Origin: UBA11136 sp964482135
Lineage (GTDB): Bacteria; Pseudomonadota; Alphaproteobacteria; UBA11136
Length of the DNA stretch: 39,756 nt
Reading direction: 5' to 3'
Assembly: GCA_964482135.1 (NCBI GenBank)
Contig: CAYZWF010000019.1
Location: 1-39,756, forward strand
Below, one piece after another: positions 32,038-39,756 of the stretch; position 1 is the first letter of the stretch; each line of letters starts with the position of its first letter. Under the pieces are notes generated by a model. It had not been told where the DNA came from and did not search any database. It was given only the letters and a program-made list of their open reading frames with translations. The position numbers were made by a program, and so were the translations under genes.

Positions 32038-32796
32038 CTAGACGCGGAATTTGTATTCCCTGCCCGCCTCGCGCTCGATATCGGGGGGATAGGTCTTGCG
32101 CTTGTCGGCGTAGTACTGGTCCAGGAAATCGCCGTCGGAGAGGCGGCTGTAGGTGGCGAAATAGAGGCGCCGCATGGTGTCGCTCATATTGGGTTCCGAG
32201 CCGTGGGGGGCGTAGGAATCGAAATAGGCCACGTCGCCGGGCCTGGTGGGCGCCATGACGAAATCCATCTTGCCGGTGTCATCTTCGTTCAAGGGCTCCC
32301 ATTCGCGGATCAGGCCCTTTTGGTGATGCCCCGCCACCAGCTGCAGACAGCCGTTTTCCTCGGTGGCCTCGTCGACGCAGACCATGACGGTGATGAAGTA
32401 ATCGGCGTAGTCCCACCAGCCGGCCTGGGAATCCTGATGCGGCTTGAAGCCGTCGGCGCCGGGATATTTGAAATTGATCTTTTCCTTGAACAGCGCCGCC
32501 TTCTCGCCCAGCAACTGTCCCACCGGGGCTTCGAGCGCGGCGCTCAGCTCCTTAAAATCGGGCACATAGGGCGAGATATTCTCGATACGGCTGATGATCT
32601 TCTTGGCCGGGTCGAGGCGGCTGTCCTCCCAATAGACCCAATGCTTGCCCGGTTCCTCGGGCAGCGCCACCAGATCGTTCATGGCGGCGGCGACGACGGC
32701 CACTTCCGCGGCGTTGAAGACGCCGGGGGTGACGACGAATCCGTCGCGCTTGAAATCGCCGATCTGCTGTGGGCTGAGAACCGGGGTGGTCAACAT
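32038..32796 (-). CDS. Phytanoyl-CoA dioxygenase (PhyH) family protein
   Basis: Fe(II)/2-oxoglutarate-dependent oxygenase of the PhyH family, 252 residues. The metal triad is His120 and Asp122 (HQDSQAGWWDYADYF) and His198 (DSYAPHGSEPNMSD), with R209/R210 behind it as the likely 2-oxoglutarate anchor. The N-terminus FKRDGFVVTPGVFNAAEV is typical. Family members hydroxylate lipids, ectoine, or natural products, and the substrate cannot be read here. No 2-oxoglutarate or ectoine pathway genes are near. GGGGACGTTCCTTG directly abuts the start codon on the complementary strand. It stands alone between the PEPC-like gene and the aminopeptidase. Confidence 0.87.
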   Translation of the reverse strand: MLTTPVLSPQQIGDFKRDGFVVTPGVFNAAEVAVVAAAMNDLVALPEEPGKHWVYWEDSRLDPAKKIISRIENISPYVPDFKELSAALEAPVGQLLGEKAALFKEKINFKYPGADGFKPHQDSQAGWWDYADYFITVMVCVDEATEENGCLQLVAGHHQKGLIREWEPLNEDDTGKMDFVMAPTRPGDVAYFDSYAPHGSEPNMSDTMRRLYFATYSRLSDGDFLDQYYADKRKTYPPDIEREAGREYKFRV

Positions 32797-32886
32797 GGGG
32801 ACGTTCCTTGGCCGGTGACGGGGCCGCAGAACCTAGCAGAACCAACCCCAAGGGAAAATCGCAAAAATCACAGTAGGGGGGAATGC

Positions 32887-34938
32887 CTAGATAGCCGCGG
32901 TTGCCGCCTCGAGCCAGGCCGCGGTTTCCCCGTCCACCAGGGGGGTCAGAGACTCACGCACGCGGGCGTGATAGGCGTCGAGCCAGGCCCGCTCTTGTGG
33001 GTCGAGCAGGCCGGGGTCGATCAGGGTGCGGTCGATGGGGGCCAGGGTCAGGGTCTCGAAGGCGAGCATGGCGCGCTCGGCACCCTTAATCTCAGGCGCG
33101 GGCGTGACGGCGAGCAGATTTTCGATGCGGATGCCATAGGAACCGGTTTTGTAATAGCCGGGCTCGTTGGAAAGGATCATGCCGGGGGCCAGTACCGCGC
33201 CGCCGCCCAGCTTGCCCATGCGCTGTGGCCCCTCGTGAACGCCGAGATAGCTGCCCACGCCGTGGCCGGTGCCGTGGTCGAAATCGAGTCCCGCCCGCCA
33301 CAGCGGCACGCGCGCCAGGGTGTCGAGTTGGCCGCCCTTAGTGCCCCGGGGGAAGCATGCCGTGGCGATGGCCATATGGCCCTGGAGCACGCGGGTGAAA
33401 TGGTCGCGCTGTTGCGGCGTGGGCGTTGCGTCGTTCCCGCCGTCAACAGCCCCGCCAATGAACAGAGTGCGGGTGACGTCGGTGGTACCATCAAGATACT
33501 GAGCCCCGGAATCGAGCAGGTAGATATCGCCGGGGACCAGCTCGCGGTCGTTTTCGGGCGTGGCCCGGTAATGAACAATGGCGCCGTTGGGTCCAGAGCC
33601 GGAAATGGTGGGGAAGCTGAGATCCATGAAACGGTCGTTGCCCGCGCGCAGGGATTCAAGTTTTTCGGCGGCGGCCATCTCGGTGAGACCGCCCCCCGGC
33701 GTAACACGCGCCAGCCAGGCCAGGAAGGTCACCAGCGAGGCGCCGTCACGCAGGTGCGCTGCCCGCATGCCGTCGAGCTCAATGTCATTCTTGCAGGCCT
33801 TGGGCAGCTGGCAGGGATCGGCGGCGCGCTCTATTTTTCCCTTGGCGGCGCTGATGCGGTCGAAAAACCAGGCCGCGCTGTGCGCCGGGTCGAGAAGGAG
33901 TCGCTCCCCGCCAGCCGCCAGCCGATCCAGCGCCGCCCCCAACTCGCCGGGAGCGTGGCGCGACACATCCGCCCCGAGGTGGGTATCCAGCGCCTCACCG
34001 CCCTTGGCCGGGTCGAGGAACAGGTCCACCGCTCCGGCGTCTTGTCCTTCTGACTCTGTGGCGTGGAGAATGGCGAAGCATAAAGCCAGCGGCGTGTGGT
34101 CCACATCGCCGCCACGGATATTGAGCAGCCAGGCGATGGAATCGGGGGCCGTCAGCACCGCCGCGCAAATGCCCCGTTGTTTCAAATCCGCCGCTAGTTC
34201 GTGGCGTTTCTCCACCGCGCTTTTCCCGGCAAAGGCCAAGTCATGGGGCACCACGGGCGCGGCGGGCGGCGGCGGCTGGTCGGCCCATACGGCATCCAGG
34301 GGATTATCCTCGCAGGCCACCAGCTTGGCCCCGGCCCGGGCGCAGGCTTTCTCAAACTTGGCGAGGCTGTCGGGGGTATGGAGCCGGGGGTCGCAGCCCA
34401 CGGTCATGCCCTTTCCGACATGTGCGGCGAGCCAGCCGGGCGGCGGGTCATCCATCAGATGCAGAAGGGTGAAAGCGGAACTGTCGGTCTGCGCCGCCAG
34501 TTGCAGGGTATAGCGGCCATCGGCGAAGACCGCGGCCTCGCACTCCAGAACCAGCGCCAGCCCCGCCGAGCCGGTGAAACCGGTAAGCCAGGCCAGCCGT
34601 TCGGCGCAAGCAGGCAGATATTCGTTCTGGTATTCATCGGCATGGGGGATGATGAATCCACCCAGTCCGCGCGCGGCCAGCTCGGCCCGCAACAGCGCCA
34701 GCGGCGTGGTTTGGGAAGATGTATCTGTCTGTTTCTGTTTCTGTTTCTGTTTCTGTTTCTGTTTCTGTTTCTGTNNNNNNNNNNNNNNNNNNNNNNNNNN
34801 NNNNNNNNNNNNNNNNNNNNNNNNNNNNNNNNNNNNNNNNNNNNNNNNNNNNNNNNNNNNNNNNNNNNNNNNNNTCTGTTTCTGTTTCTGTTTCTGTTTC
34901 TGTTTCTGTTTCTGTTTCTGTACCATCTTCTGTGCCAT
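32887..34938 (-). CDS. Xaa-Pro aminopeptidase (M24B) with Gln-Lys repeat and assembly gap
   Basis: Metallopeptidase that removes an N-terminal residue before proline. The M24B signature is complete: LLDSGAQYLDGTTDVTRT (two Asp), FDHGTGHGVGSYLGVHEGPQ (His), LSNEPGYYKTGSYGIRIEN (Glu) and a final FETLTLAPIDRTLI (Glu). The family region begins PLALLRAELAARGLGGFI and HADEYQNEYLPAC. In front of it is a (Gln-Lys)n stretch translated from a CAGAAA repeat, broken by 100 N. The start at 34938 (MAQKMVQ) lies beyond the gap, so the true repeat number and even the continuity of the frame are unknown. The gene follows prmA by 13 nt. Confidence 0.88.
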   Translation of the reverse strand: MAQKMVQKQKQKQKQKQKQKQXXXXXXXXXXXXXXXXXXXXXXXXXXXXXXXXXXQKQKQKQKQKQKQKQTDTSSQTTPLALLRAELAARGLGGFIIPHADEYQNEYLPACAERLAWLTGFTGSAGLALVLECEAAVFADGRYTLQLAAQTDSSAFTLLHLMDDPPPGWLAAHVGKGMTVGCDPRLHTPDSLAKFEKACARAGAKLVACEDNPLDAVWADQPPPPAAPVVPHDLAFAGKSAVEKRHELAADLKQRGICAAVLTAPDSIAWLLNIRGGDVDHTPLALCFAILHATESEGQDAGAVDLFLDPAKGGEALDTHLGADVSRHAPGELGAALDRLAAGGERLLLDPAHSAAWFFDRISAAKGKIERAADPCQLPKACKNDIELDGMRAAHLRDGASLVTFLAWLARVTPGGGLTEMAAAEKLESLRAGNDRFMDLSFPTISGSGPNGAIVHYRATPENDRELVPGDIYLLDSGAQYLDGTTDVTRTLFIGGAVDGGNDATPTPQQRDHFTRVLQGHMAIATACFPRGTKGGQLDTLARVPLWRAGLDFDHGTGHGVGSYLGVHEGPQRMGKLGGGAVLAPGMILSNEPGYYKTGSYGIRIENLLAVTPAPEIKGAERAMLAFETLTLAPIDRTLIDPGLLDPQERAWLDAYHARVRESLTPLVDGETAAWLEAATAAI
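34727..34921. repeat. TTTCTG hexanucleotide repeat spanning a 100-N gap
   Basis: About seven units are visible on the left (34732-34774) and about seven and a half on the right (34875-34921), with exactly 100 N between (34775-34874), the usual scaffolding placeholder. On the coding (minus) strand the unit is CAGAAA, giving Gln-Lys. Six bases per unit keep the frame whatever the copy number. Confidence 0.93.
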
Positions 34939-34951
34939 CAGCCTTTTCCCG

Positions 34952-35833
34952 TCACGAAAGCACCAGCGTCACCCAGTCGCCGAGAATAACACGGCGTAAC
35001 AGGAAAAGCCGCTGTGCGCCATAGGCGGCCATAACCCGCGCCGCCTGGGAGCCGAGAATCCCCGACAGCACCACCACCCCGCCCGATGCCAGATAGCGCT
35101 TCACCAGCGGCGCCATGGCGATAATGGGATCGGGCAGGATATTGACGAAGATGAGGTCATAGGGCGCGCCTGCGCGTACGGCGGCTGGCGCCATGCCCCT
35201 GCCCCGCCCCACCCGCACCAGGGAAGCGACGCCGTTGCGTTTTATATTAGCCGCAGCGGTGCGTACCGCCACCGCATCGCAATCCAGGGCCGTGATCCGC
35301 GCCCGCATGAGCTTGGCCGCCGCCAGAGAGAGAATGCCCGAACCGCAGCCCACGTCGAGAACGCGGTCAAAGCGGCGGGAGCGCGCCAGGCGCTCGAGGG
35401 CGAGCAGACAGCCCAGGGTGGATTCGTGACGTCCGGTGCCGAAGGCCTGGCCGGCATCCACCAACAGCCCCACCCGGCCCGCGGGCACGGTATCGCCGCA
35501 ATGGGAGCCATGAATGAAGAAACGCCCGACATGCAACGGCGGAAAACCCTCGAGATTTTCCGCTACCCAGTCACGCCCGGCCACCGACTCCACCGTGAAG
35601 GCCGGGGCGCGGGCGATGCCCTGGGCGGTGGCGGCGGCATCCAGTGCCAACGAAAACCCCGCCTCGTCGAAGCTGTCCTCGCCCAGCCCCTCGAGCCGCC
35701 ACGGCCCGCCGGGACGGTCTTCGAAGGAGGAGACGGCCATGCAGAATTTTTCCAGCACCGCCTCGAAGGGCGGCAGCAAACGCACCGGCACCCCCAGCAC
35801 CACCCGCCATAAAGATGGGGAGGAAGATGTCAT
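34952..35833 (-). CDS. prmA: Ribosomal protein L11 methyltransferase
   Basis: A 293-residue PrmA that trimethylates lysines and the N-terminus of ribosomal protein L11. SAM-binding motif RVLDVGCGSGILSLAAAKLM, preceded by DAGQAFGTGRHESTLGCL (typical PrmA), then ALDCDAVAVRTAAANIKRNG and FVNILPDPIIAMAPL (the N-x-L-P active-site motif). It starts 7 nt after the helicase gene and precedes the aminopeptidase by 13 nt, forming a uvrD-prmA-pepP-like operon. Confidence 0.94.
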   Translation of the reverse strand: MTSSSPSLWRVVLGVPVRLLPPFEAVLEKFCMAVSSFEDRPGGPWRLEGLGEDSFDEAGFSLALDAAATAQGIARAPAFTVESVAGRDWVAENLEGFPPLHVGRFFIHGSHCGDTVPAGRVGLLVDAGQAFGTGRHESTLGCLLALERLARSRRFDRVLDVGCGSGILSLAAAKLMRARITALDCDAVAVRTAAANIKRNGVASLVRVGRGRGMAPAAVRAGAPYDLIFVNILPDPIIAMAPLVKRYLASGGVVVLSGILGSQAARVMAAYGAQRLFLLRRVILGDWVTLVLS

Positions 35834-35840
35834 GCCCGGC

Positions 35841-38114
35841 TCATGCCTTTTCCACGAAACTTTCCAGCACCTTTTTCACCCCCGTCTCGAAGGCGATTTC
35901 CAGCTTGTCGCCATCCACCGCGCGCACCCGGCCATAACCGAATTTGGTGTGGAAGACCTCGTCGCCGCTGGCGATGTTCTGTGGGTCGCGGGTCTTGGTG
36001 CGAGTCTGGGCGCGGGCCTTTTTCCCGGATCGAACGGACCGAACGGTCTTGGCGCGGCCTTCGATAGCCGGGGCGTAATCGAAGCCGGGGGTATCCTCGG
36101 CCAATTCGCCACCATTTCCAGAAGCAGAGGCCGAACCATAGAGTCCCGGCGCGCTGTCGCGCTCGGTGTGTTCCTCGGGAATCTCGTCGAGGAAGCGCGA
36201 GGGCATGCAACTTTCCCACGAACCGTAGAGGTGGCGGTTGGCGGCAAAGGAGATGGCCACATTGCGCCGCGCCCGGGTCAGCCCCACATAGGCCAGCCGC
36301 CGTTCCTCCTCGAGCCCGCGCGCACCTTCCTCGTCCATGGCCCGCTGGTGGGGAAAGACGCCTTCCTCCCAGCCGGGAAGGAAAACGGTATCGAATTCCA
36401 GCCCCTTGGCGCCGTGCAGGGTCATGAGATTGACCATGTCGCCGTGGGCGTTTTCGGTGGCCTCCATCACCAGACTCACATGTTCCAGAAAACCGGGCAG
36501 GGTTTCAAATTCCTCGATGGCGCCCACAAGCTCCTTGAGGTTTTCCAGACGTCCCGGCGCGTCGGGGGACTTGTCCTTCTGCCACATATCAGTAAGGCCC
36601 GATTCGTCCAAAACCGACTCGGCCAGTTCGAAATGTGGTTTGTGGCGGGCCTGGTCGCGCCATAAAGCAAACTGGTCCAACAGCCCGGCCAAGGGCGTGC
36701 GCGAGCGGGGCTTCAGTTCGTCGGTCTCCACCAGCCGCGCGGCGGCCACCGTCAGGGGCAGATTTTCGGCGCGGGCGAGATGGTGGAGGGTCTGCATGGC
36801 GGCATCGCCGATGCCACGGCGCGGCAGGTTGACGATGCGTTCGAAGGCGAGATCGTCATCGGGCTGGAAGATGACCCGGAAATAGGCGATGGCGTCGCGG
36901 ATTTCACGGCGCTCGTAGAAACGCGGCCCGCCGATGACCCGATAGGGCAGGCCCAGGGTGATAAAGCGTTCCTCGAATTCGCGCAGTTGGAATCCGGCGC
37001 GCACGAGAATGGCGATCTCGCTCAGGGCGTGGCCCTTGCGTTGCAGGGCCTCGATCTCCTCGCCGGTGACGCGGGCTTCGTCTTGGCCGTCCCAGACCCC
37101 GCGCAGCACCACCTTGGCGCCCGCCTCCTCGTCGGTCCACAGGGTCTTGCCGAGCCGCCCCTGGTTATGGGCGATGAGCCCCGAAGCGGCGCCCAGGATA
37201 TGCGGGGTGGAGCGGTAATTCTGTTCCAGCCGCACCACTTTGGCGCCGGGGAAGTCCTTTTCGAAACGCAGGATGTTGCCCACCTCGGCCCCGCGCCAGC
37301 CATAGATGGACTGGTCGTCGTCGCCCACGCAACAGATGTTGTGATGGGTGCGCGCCAGGAACCGCAGCCACAGATACTGGGCCACGTTGGCGTCCTGGTA
37401 TTCGTCCACCAGGATATAACCGAAGCGTTTCTGGTACTCGGCGAGCACGTCCCCGTGTTGCGCGAACAGGGTCAGGCAATGCAACAGCAGGTCGCCGAAA
37501 TCCACGGCGTTGAGGGTTTTCAGCCGTTGCTGATAGGTGCGGTAGATGTCCAGCGACTGGCTGGCGGCGTATTCCGAAACCTCCCCCGCGCCCACCTTGT
37601 CGGGAGTAAGCCCACGGTCCTTCCAGCGCTCGATCACCGCCAGCAGGCCGCGCGGCGGCCAGCGCTTGGTGTCCATATTGGCGGCCTCCATCACCTGTTT
37701 CACCAGCCGCAGCTGGTCGTCGGTGTCGAGAATGGTGAAGTTGGGTTTCAGCCCCACCAGTTCGGCATGGCGGCGCAGGATGCGCGCCCCCAGGGCGTGA
37801 AAGGTGCCGAGCCACATGGATTCGGTGGAGCGCCCGAGGATGGCCTCCACCCGCGCTTTCATTTCCTGGGACGCCTTGTTGGTGAATGTGACGGCCAAAA
37901 TCTGCGGCGGCCAGGCGCGCCCGGTGGCCAACAGATGGGCCAGCCGCGTGGTCAGGACGCGGGTCTTGCCGGTACCGGCCCCGGCCAGTACCAGAACCGG
38001 GCCGTCCATGGCTTCCACCGCCTGGCGCTGGGCCTCGTTCAAACCCGCCAGATAGGGGGCGTCTGTCGTCTCAGCGGGAGGGGGCGGTTCGGTTTCGTGA
38101 TGGGGATCGCTCAT
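35841..38114 (-). CDS. uvrD: UvrD/PcrA-type DNA helicase
   Basis: Superfamily 1A 3'-5' helicase (757 residues) of DNA repair and replication. Motif I AGAGTGKT (residues 44-51), Ia TFTNKASQEMKAR, II ILVDEYQDAN, III CVGDDDQSIYGWRGA, IV RLEQNYRST, V MTLHGAKGLEFD, VI RLAYVGLTRARR. The C-terminal DEVFHTKFGYGRVRAVDG and KLEIAFETG segment is the Tudor-like domain of UvrD/PcrA. The N-terminal 20 residues are Pro/Glu/Thr-rich. Whether it is UvrD or PcrA in role cannot be told by sequence alone. First gene of the helicase-prmA-aminopeptidase operon; a TATAAC sequence 10-15 nt before the start may be its -10. Confidence 0.95.
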   Translation of the reverse strand: MSDPHHETEPPPPAETTDAPYLAGLNEAQRQAVEAMDGPVLVLAGAGTGKTRVLTTRLAHLLATGRAWPPQILAVTFTNKASQEMKARVEAILGRSTESMWLGTFHALGARILRRHAELVGLKPNFTILDTDDQLRLVKQVMEAANMDTKRWPPRGLLAVIERWKDRGLTPDKVGAGEVSEYAASQSLDIYRTYQQRLKTLNAVDFGDLLLHCLTLFAQHGDVLAEYQKRFGYILVDEYQDANVAQYLWLRFLARTHHNICCVGDDDQSIYGWRGAEVGNILRFEKDFPGAKVVRLEQNYRSTPHILGAASGLIAHNQGRLGKTLWTDEEAGAKVVLRGVWDGQDEARVTGEEIEALQRKGHALSEIAILVRAGFQLREFEERFITLGLPYRVIGGPRFYERREIRDAIAYFRVIFQPDDDLAFERIVNLPRRGIGDAAMQTLHHLARAENLPLTVAAARLVETDELKPRSRTPLAGLLDQFALWRDQARHKPHFELAESVLDESGLTDMWQKDKSPDAPGRLENLKELVGAIEEFETLPGFLEHVSLVMEATENAHGDMVNLMTLHGAKGLEFDTVFLPGWEEGVFPHQRAMDEEGARGLEEERRLAYVGLTRARRNVAISFAANRHLYGSWESCMPSRFLDEIPEEHTERDSAPGLYGSASASGNGGELAEDTPGFDYAPAIEGRAKTVRSVRSGKKARAQTRTKTRDPQNIASGDEVFHTKFGYGRVRAVDGDKLEIAFETGVKKVLESFVEKA

Positions 38115-38161
38115 GATGGAACGGTTATAACATGCCTTCCCGGGTTACGCCTGTCCCCGCT

Positions 38162-38383
38162 CTAATGTACCCGGTCTTCGGAGCGCAGGCGGCGCACGGT
38201 CTGGGAATAGGCCACCATCACCGCGCGGGCGTGGAGAGAACCCAGCAGACGCATGGTCTCGAGGTTTTCCACCACCGGAAGCTGGGCCTCGTCGCAGGTT
38301 TCGAACAGCGCCAGCGCCTTGCCCAGCCCGTCCCCGGCCTCGAGAATTCCCTCCGGCTCGCTGGCGATATGGGCCGCCGTCAC
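38162..38383 (-). CDS. Separated second CBS domain of ClC channel
   Basis: A 73-residue frame (ILEAGDGLGKALALFETCDE, then QLPVVENLETMRLLGSLHAR) that is the second half of a CBS pair. It lies in the same frame as the ClC gene, right after its TAG stop and four intervening codons. Either TAG is a premature stop and this is the cut-off C-terminus, or it is made separately: GTG at 38383 has GGGAGAGG five bases upstream. CBS domains bind adenine nucleotides and gate ClC proteins; both halves are normally needed. Confidence 0.7.
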   Translation of the reverse strand: MTAAHIASEPEGILEAGDGLGKALALFETCDEAQLPVVENLETMRLLGSLHARAVMVAYSQTVRRLRSEDRVH

Positions 38384-38395
38384 GTGATCCTCTCC

Positions 38396-39756
38396 CTACT
38401 CGCCGAGCCGTTCCTCGTCGAGCAGGGCATGGGCGAAATCATACAGGGTAATGGTGCCGATAAACCGTTGCGATCCATCCACCACGAACAGAACTTGCGC
38501 GCCGCCCGAAAGGATGGCTGTGCGCACCTCTTCCATGCCGGCGCTCTCCAGTATGCGATGGGCGTCCTTGCGCATCATGAACTCGGCCGTGATGGCGTCG
38601 AGAATCTGGCTTTCCCGCCCGTGCTCCAGGTCGAGCCCCCATCTTTCCAGCTGGCAGGTGAAGAAAGAGGTGCCCACCATGCGGCTGCTGAGGATGGTGG
38701 CGATCACCACCGCCACCATGACGGCGATGGTCAGAGGGTAATTGCCGGTGAGTTCGAAAATCATCAGCACCGTGGAAATGGGCGCGCCAAGAACCGCGCC
38801 GGCCAGCGCCCCCATACCCACCAGGGTATAGGCCCCGGCCGAGGTGCCGAGATCGGGAAAAAGCTGGACCATGACAAGGCCGAAGGTGCCGCCCAGCATG
38901 GCGCCCATGAACAGCGAGGGGCTGAACACGCCGCCGCCAAACCCGAACCCGATACAGACCACGGTGGCCACCAGCTTCGCCGCCAGCAAAGCCACCAGCA
39001 GGGCCAGCGGATACATCTCCTTGATGGCGGTATCGGTGGCCTCGTAGCCGACGCCCAGAACCTGGGGCAGGAAACAGGCCAGCGCCCCCACGCAAAGCCC
39101 GGCCACCCCCGGCATGGCCCAGCGCGGCAAGGGTGCGTTCTCGGCCAGGGTAGTGGCGGCCAGGGTGGCGCGGATAAACACCACCGCCACCCCCGCGCAG
39201 AACACGCCCAACAGGGCGAAGGCGGGGAATTCGGCGAAGGAGGCAATGGCGTGGTCGGGCACGATGAAGGCCGGGAAATCGCCATAGCGCAGCCGCGAGA
39301 CGATGGTGCCGGTAACCCCGGCGATCACCACGGGTGCGAAGTTGCCGATGGCGTAATTGCCGATCACCACTTCCAGAGCGAACAGAACACCGGCCAGCGG
39401 CGCGTTGAACGAAGCGGCGATGGCGGCGGCGACACCACATCCCAACAGGCTCAGCGTCATGGCGCGGTCGAGGTGGAGCTTGCGAGAGAGCCATGATCCC
39501 AGCGTCGCGCCGAGATGCACCACCGGCCCCTCGCGCCCCACCGAGGCGCCGGCGCCGATCGAGGCGGCGCTGACGAAGGCCGCCCCCAGCCCGGCGGCAA
39601 CCGGCATCCGCCCGTTGCGCAGGTGAGCGGCCTCGATCACATGGGCCACGCCCTGGGGCCGGCCGCCGGGCATCACCCGGAAGATGAAATAGCCGATCAG
39701 CAGCCCGCCCGCCGTGGGCGCCAGCAACAGATGCCACCAGGGCAGCGCGGAGGCCA
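38396..39756 (-). CDS. ClC-family chloride channel/transporter, partial at window edge
   Basis: Membrane ClC protein, cut at the right window edge (its start lies beyond 39756; the frame is open to the end, reading ALPWWHLLLAPTAGGLLIGYF). Visible ClC signatures are GREGPVVHLGATLG (gating Glu) and GGGVFSPSLFMGAMLGG (anion site), with many hydrophobic helices. The C-terminus holds one CBS half-domain (AHRILESAGMEEVRTAIL and VLFVVDGSQRFIGTITLYDF), then stops at TAG 38396-38398. The missing second CBS half follows in frame (see the neighbouring entry). ClC antiporters exchange Cl- for H+; channel versus antiporter cannot be settled here. Confidence 0.9.
   Translation of the reverse strand, partial: ASALPWWHLLLAPTAGGLLIGYFIFRVMPGGRPQGVAHVIEAAHLRNGRMPVAAGLGAAFVSAASIGAGASVGREGPVVHLGATLGSWLSRKLHLDRAMTLSLLGCGVAAAIAASFNAPLAGVLFALEVVIGNYAIGNFAPVVIAGVTGTIVSRLRYGDFPAFIVPDHAIASFAEFPAFALLGVFCAGVAVVFIRATLAATTLAENAPLPRWAMPGVAGLCVGALACFLPQVLGVGYEATDTAIKEMYPLALLVALLAAKLVATVVCIGFGFGGGVFSPSLFMGAMLGGTFGLVMVQLFPDLGTSAGAYTLVGMGALAGAVLGAPISTVLMIFELTGNYPLTIAVMVAVVIATILSSRMVGTSFFTCQLERWGLDLEHGRESQILDAITAEFMMRKDAHRILESAGMEEVRTAILSGGAQVLFVVDGSQRFIGTITLYDFAHALLDEERLGE

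Noticed and set aside
34775..34874. Frameshifted or broken aminopeptidase gene at the N run
   Set aside because: The 100 N are a scaffold placeholder; the frame happens to continue on both sides, but neither intactness nor breakage can be claimed.

Overview
The window looks like chromosomal DNA of an alphaproteobacterium, probably Rhodospirillales-like; that placement is inferred, not tested. The grounds are high GC, a GapR (DUF2312) homologue, a DUF1244 protein, a proton-translocating transhydrogenase with split alpha subunits, a three-gene glycolate oxidase, and many 'alphaproteobacterial' housekeeping genes. No phage, plasmid, CRISPR or intact insertion sequence was seen. A run of 100 N (34775-34874) inside a hexanucleotide repeat shows that this is draft assembly sequence.

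Layout. 1-720: an AT-rich gene for a small membrane protein of unknown function. 824-3818 (minus): pntAA-pntAB-pntB. 4371-5135: three very small genes for peptides with a near-invariant N-terminal half and a variable, Cys-rich C-terminal half, with their own promoters and terminators. 5168-6970 (minus): an M3 oligopeptidase, divergent from an acyl-CoA synthetase (7054-8826). 8827-9665: a patchwork of short repeats, a DUF420 membrane protein and a 23-codon remnant of a second synthetase, followed by a fourth small peptide gene (9756-9893). 10018-11357 (minus): gapR and a nucleotide-sugar epimerase. 11523-11663: a fifth small peptide gene. 11778-18332 (minus): DUF1244 protein, then glcDEF with an N-formylglutamate amidohydrolase and a glutamate-cysteine-ligase-like enzyme. 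18555-20575 (minus): rpmJ, a methyltransferase with an internally repeated acidic N-terminus, and tRNA-Val(GAC). 21163-27089 (plus): lytic transglycosylase, then a trehalose/glucose cluster (otsB, GH15 hydrolase, otsA, glucokinase). 27323-28774: a sigma-54 response regulator. 28812-39756 (minus): a divergent PEP carboxylase-like protein, a PhyH dioxygenase, uvrD-prmA-Xaa-Pro aminopeptidase, and a ClC channel whose second CBS domain is cut off by an in-frame TAG.

Most interesting item. The five short genes at 4442, 4602, 4928, 9756 and 11523 form one paralogous family. They share a leader-like half (MPKTD[IV]KKI..., L[ST]DEALD), a fixed first Cys near residue 31, a variable core with two to four Cys, a P-[AS]-[DE]-type C-terminus in most members, a common promoter/5'-leader pattern, and a common two-hairpin 3' end. 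This is the architecture of ribosomally made, post-translationally modified peptide (RiPP) precursors, or of another multi-copy Cys peptide family. No modification enzyme, protease or exporter is encoded next to them, so any maturation system would have to act in trans.

How genes work together. The trehalose block could make trehalose (OtsA, OtsB), hydrolyse it or a related glucan (GH15), and re-phosphorylate the glucose (Glk). The glc block oxidises glycolate to glyoxylate. The pnt block supplies NADPH. The remaining genes are mostly independent housekeeping units.
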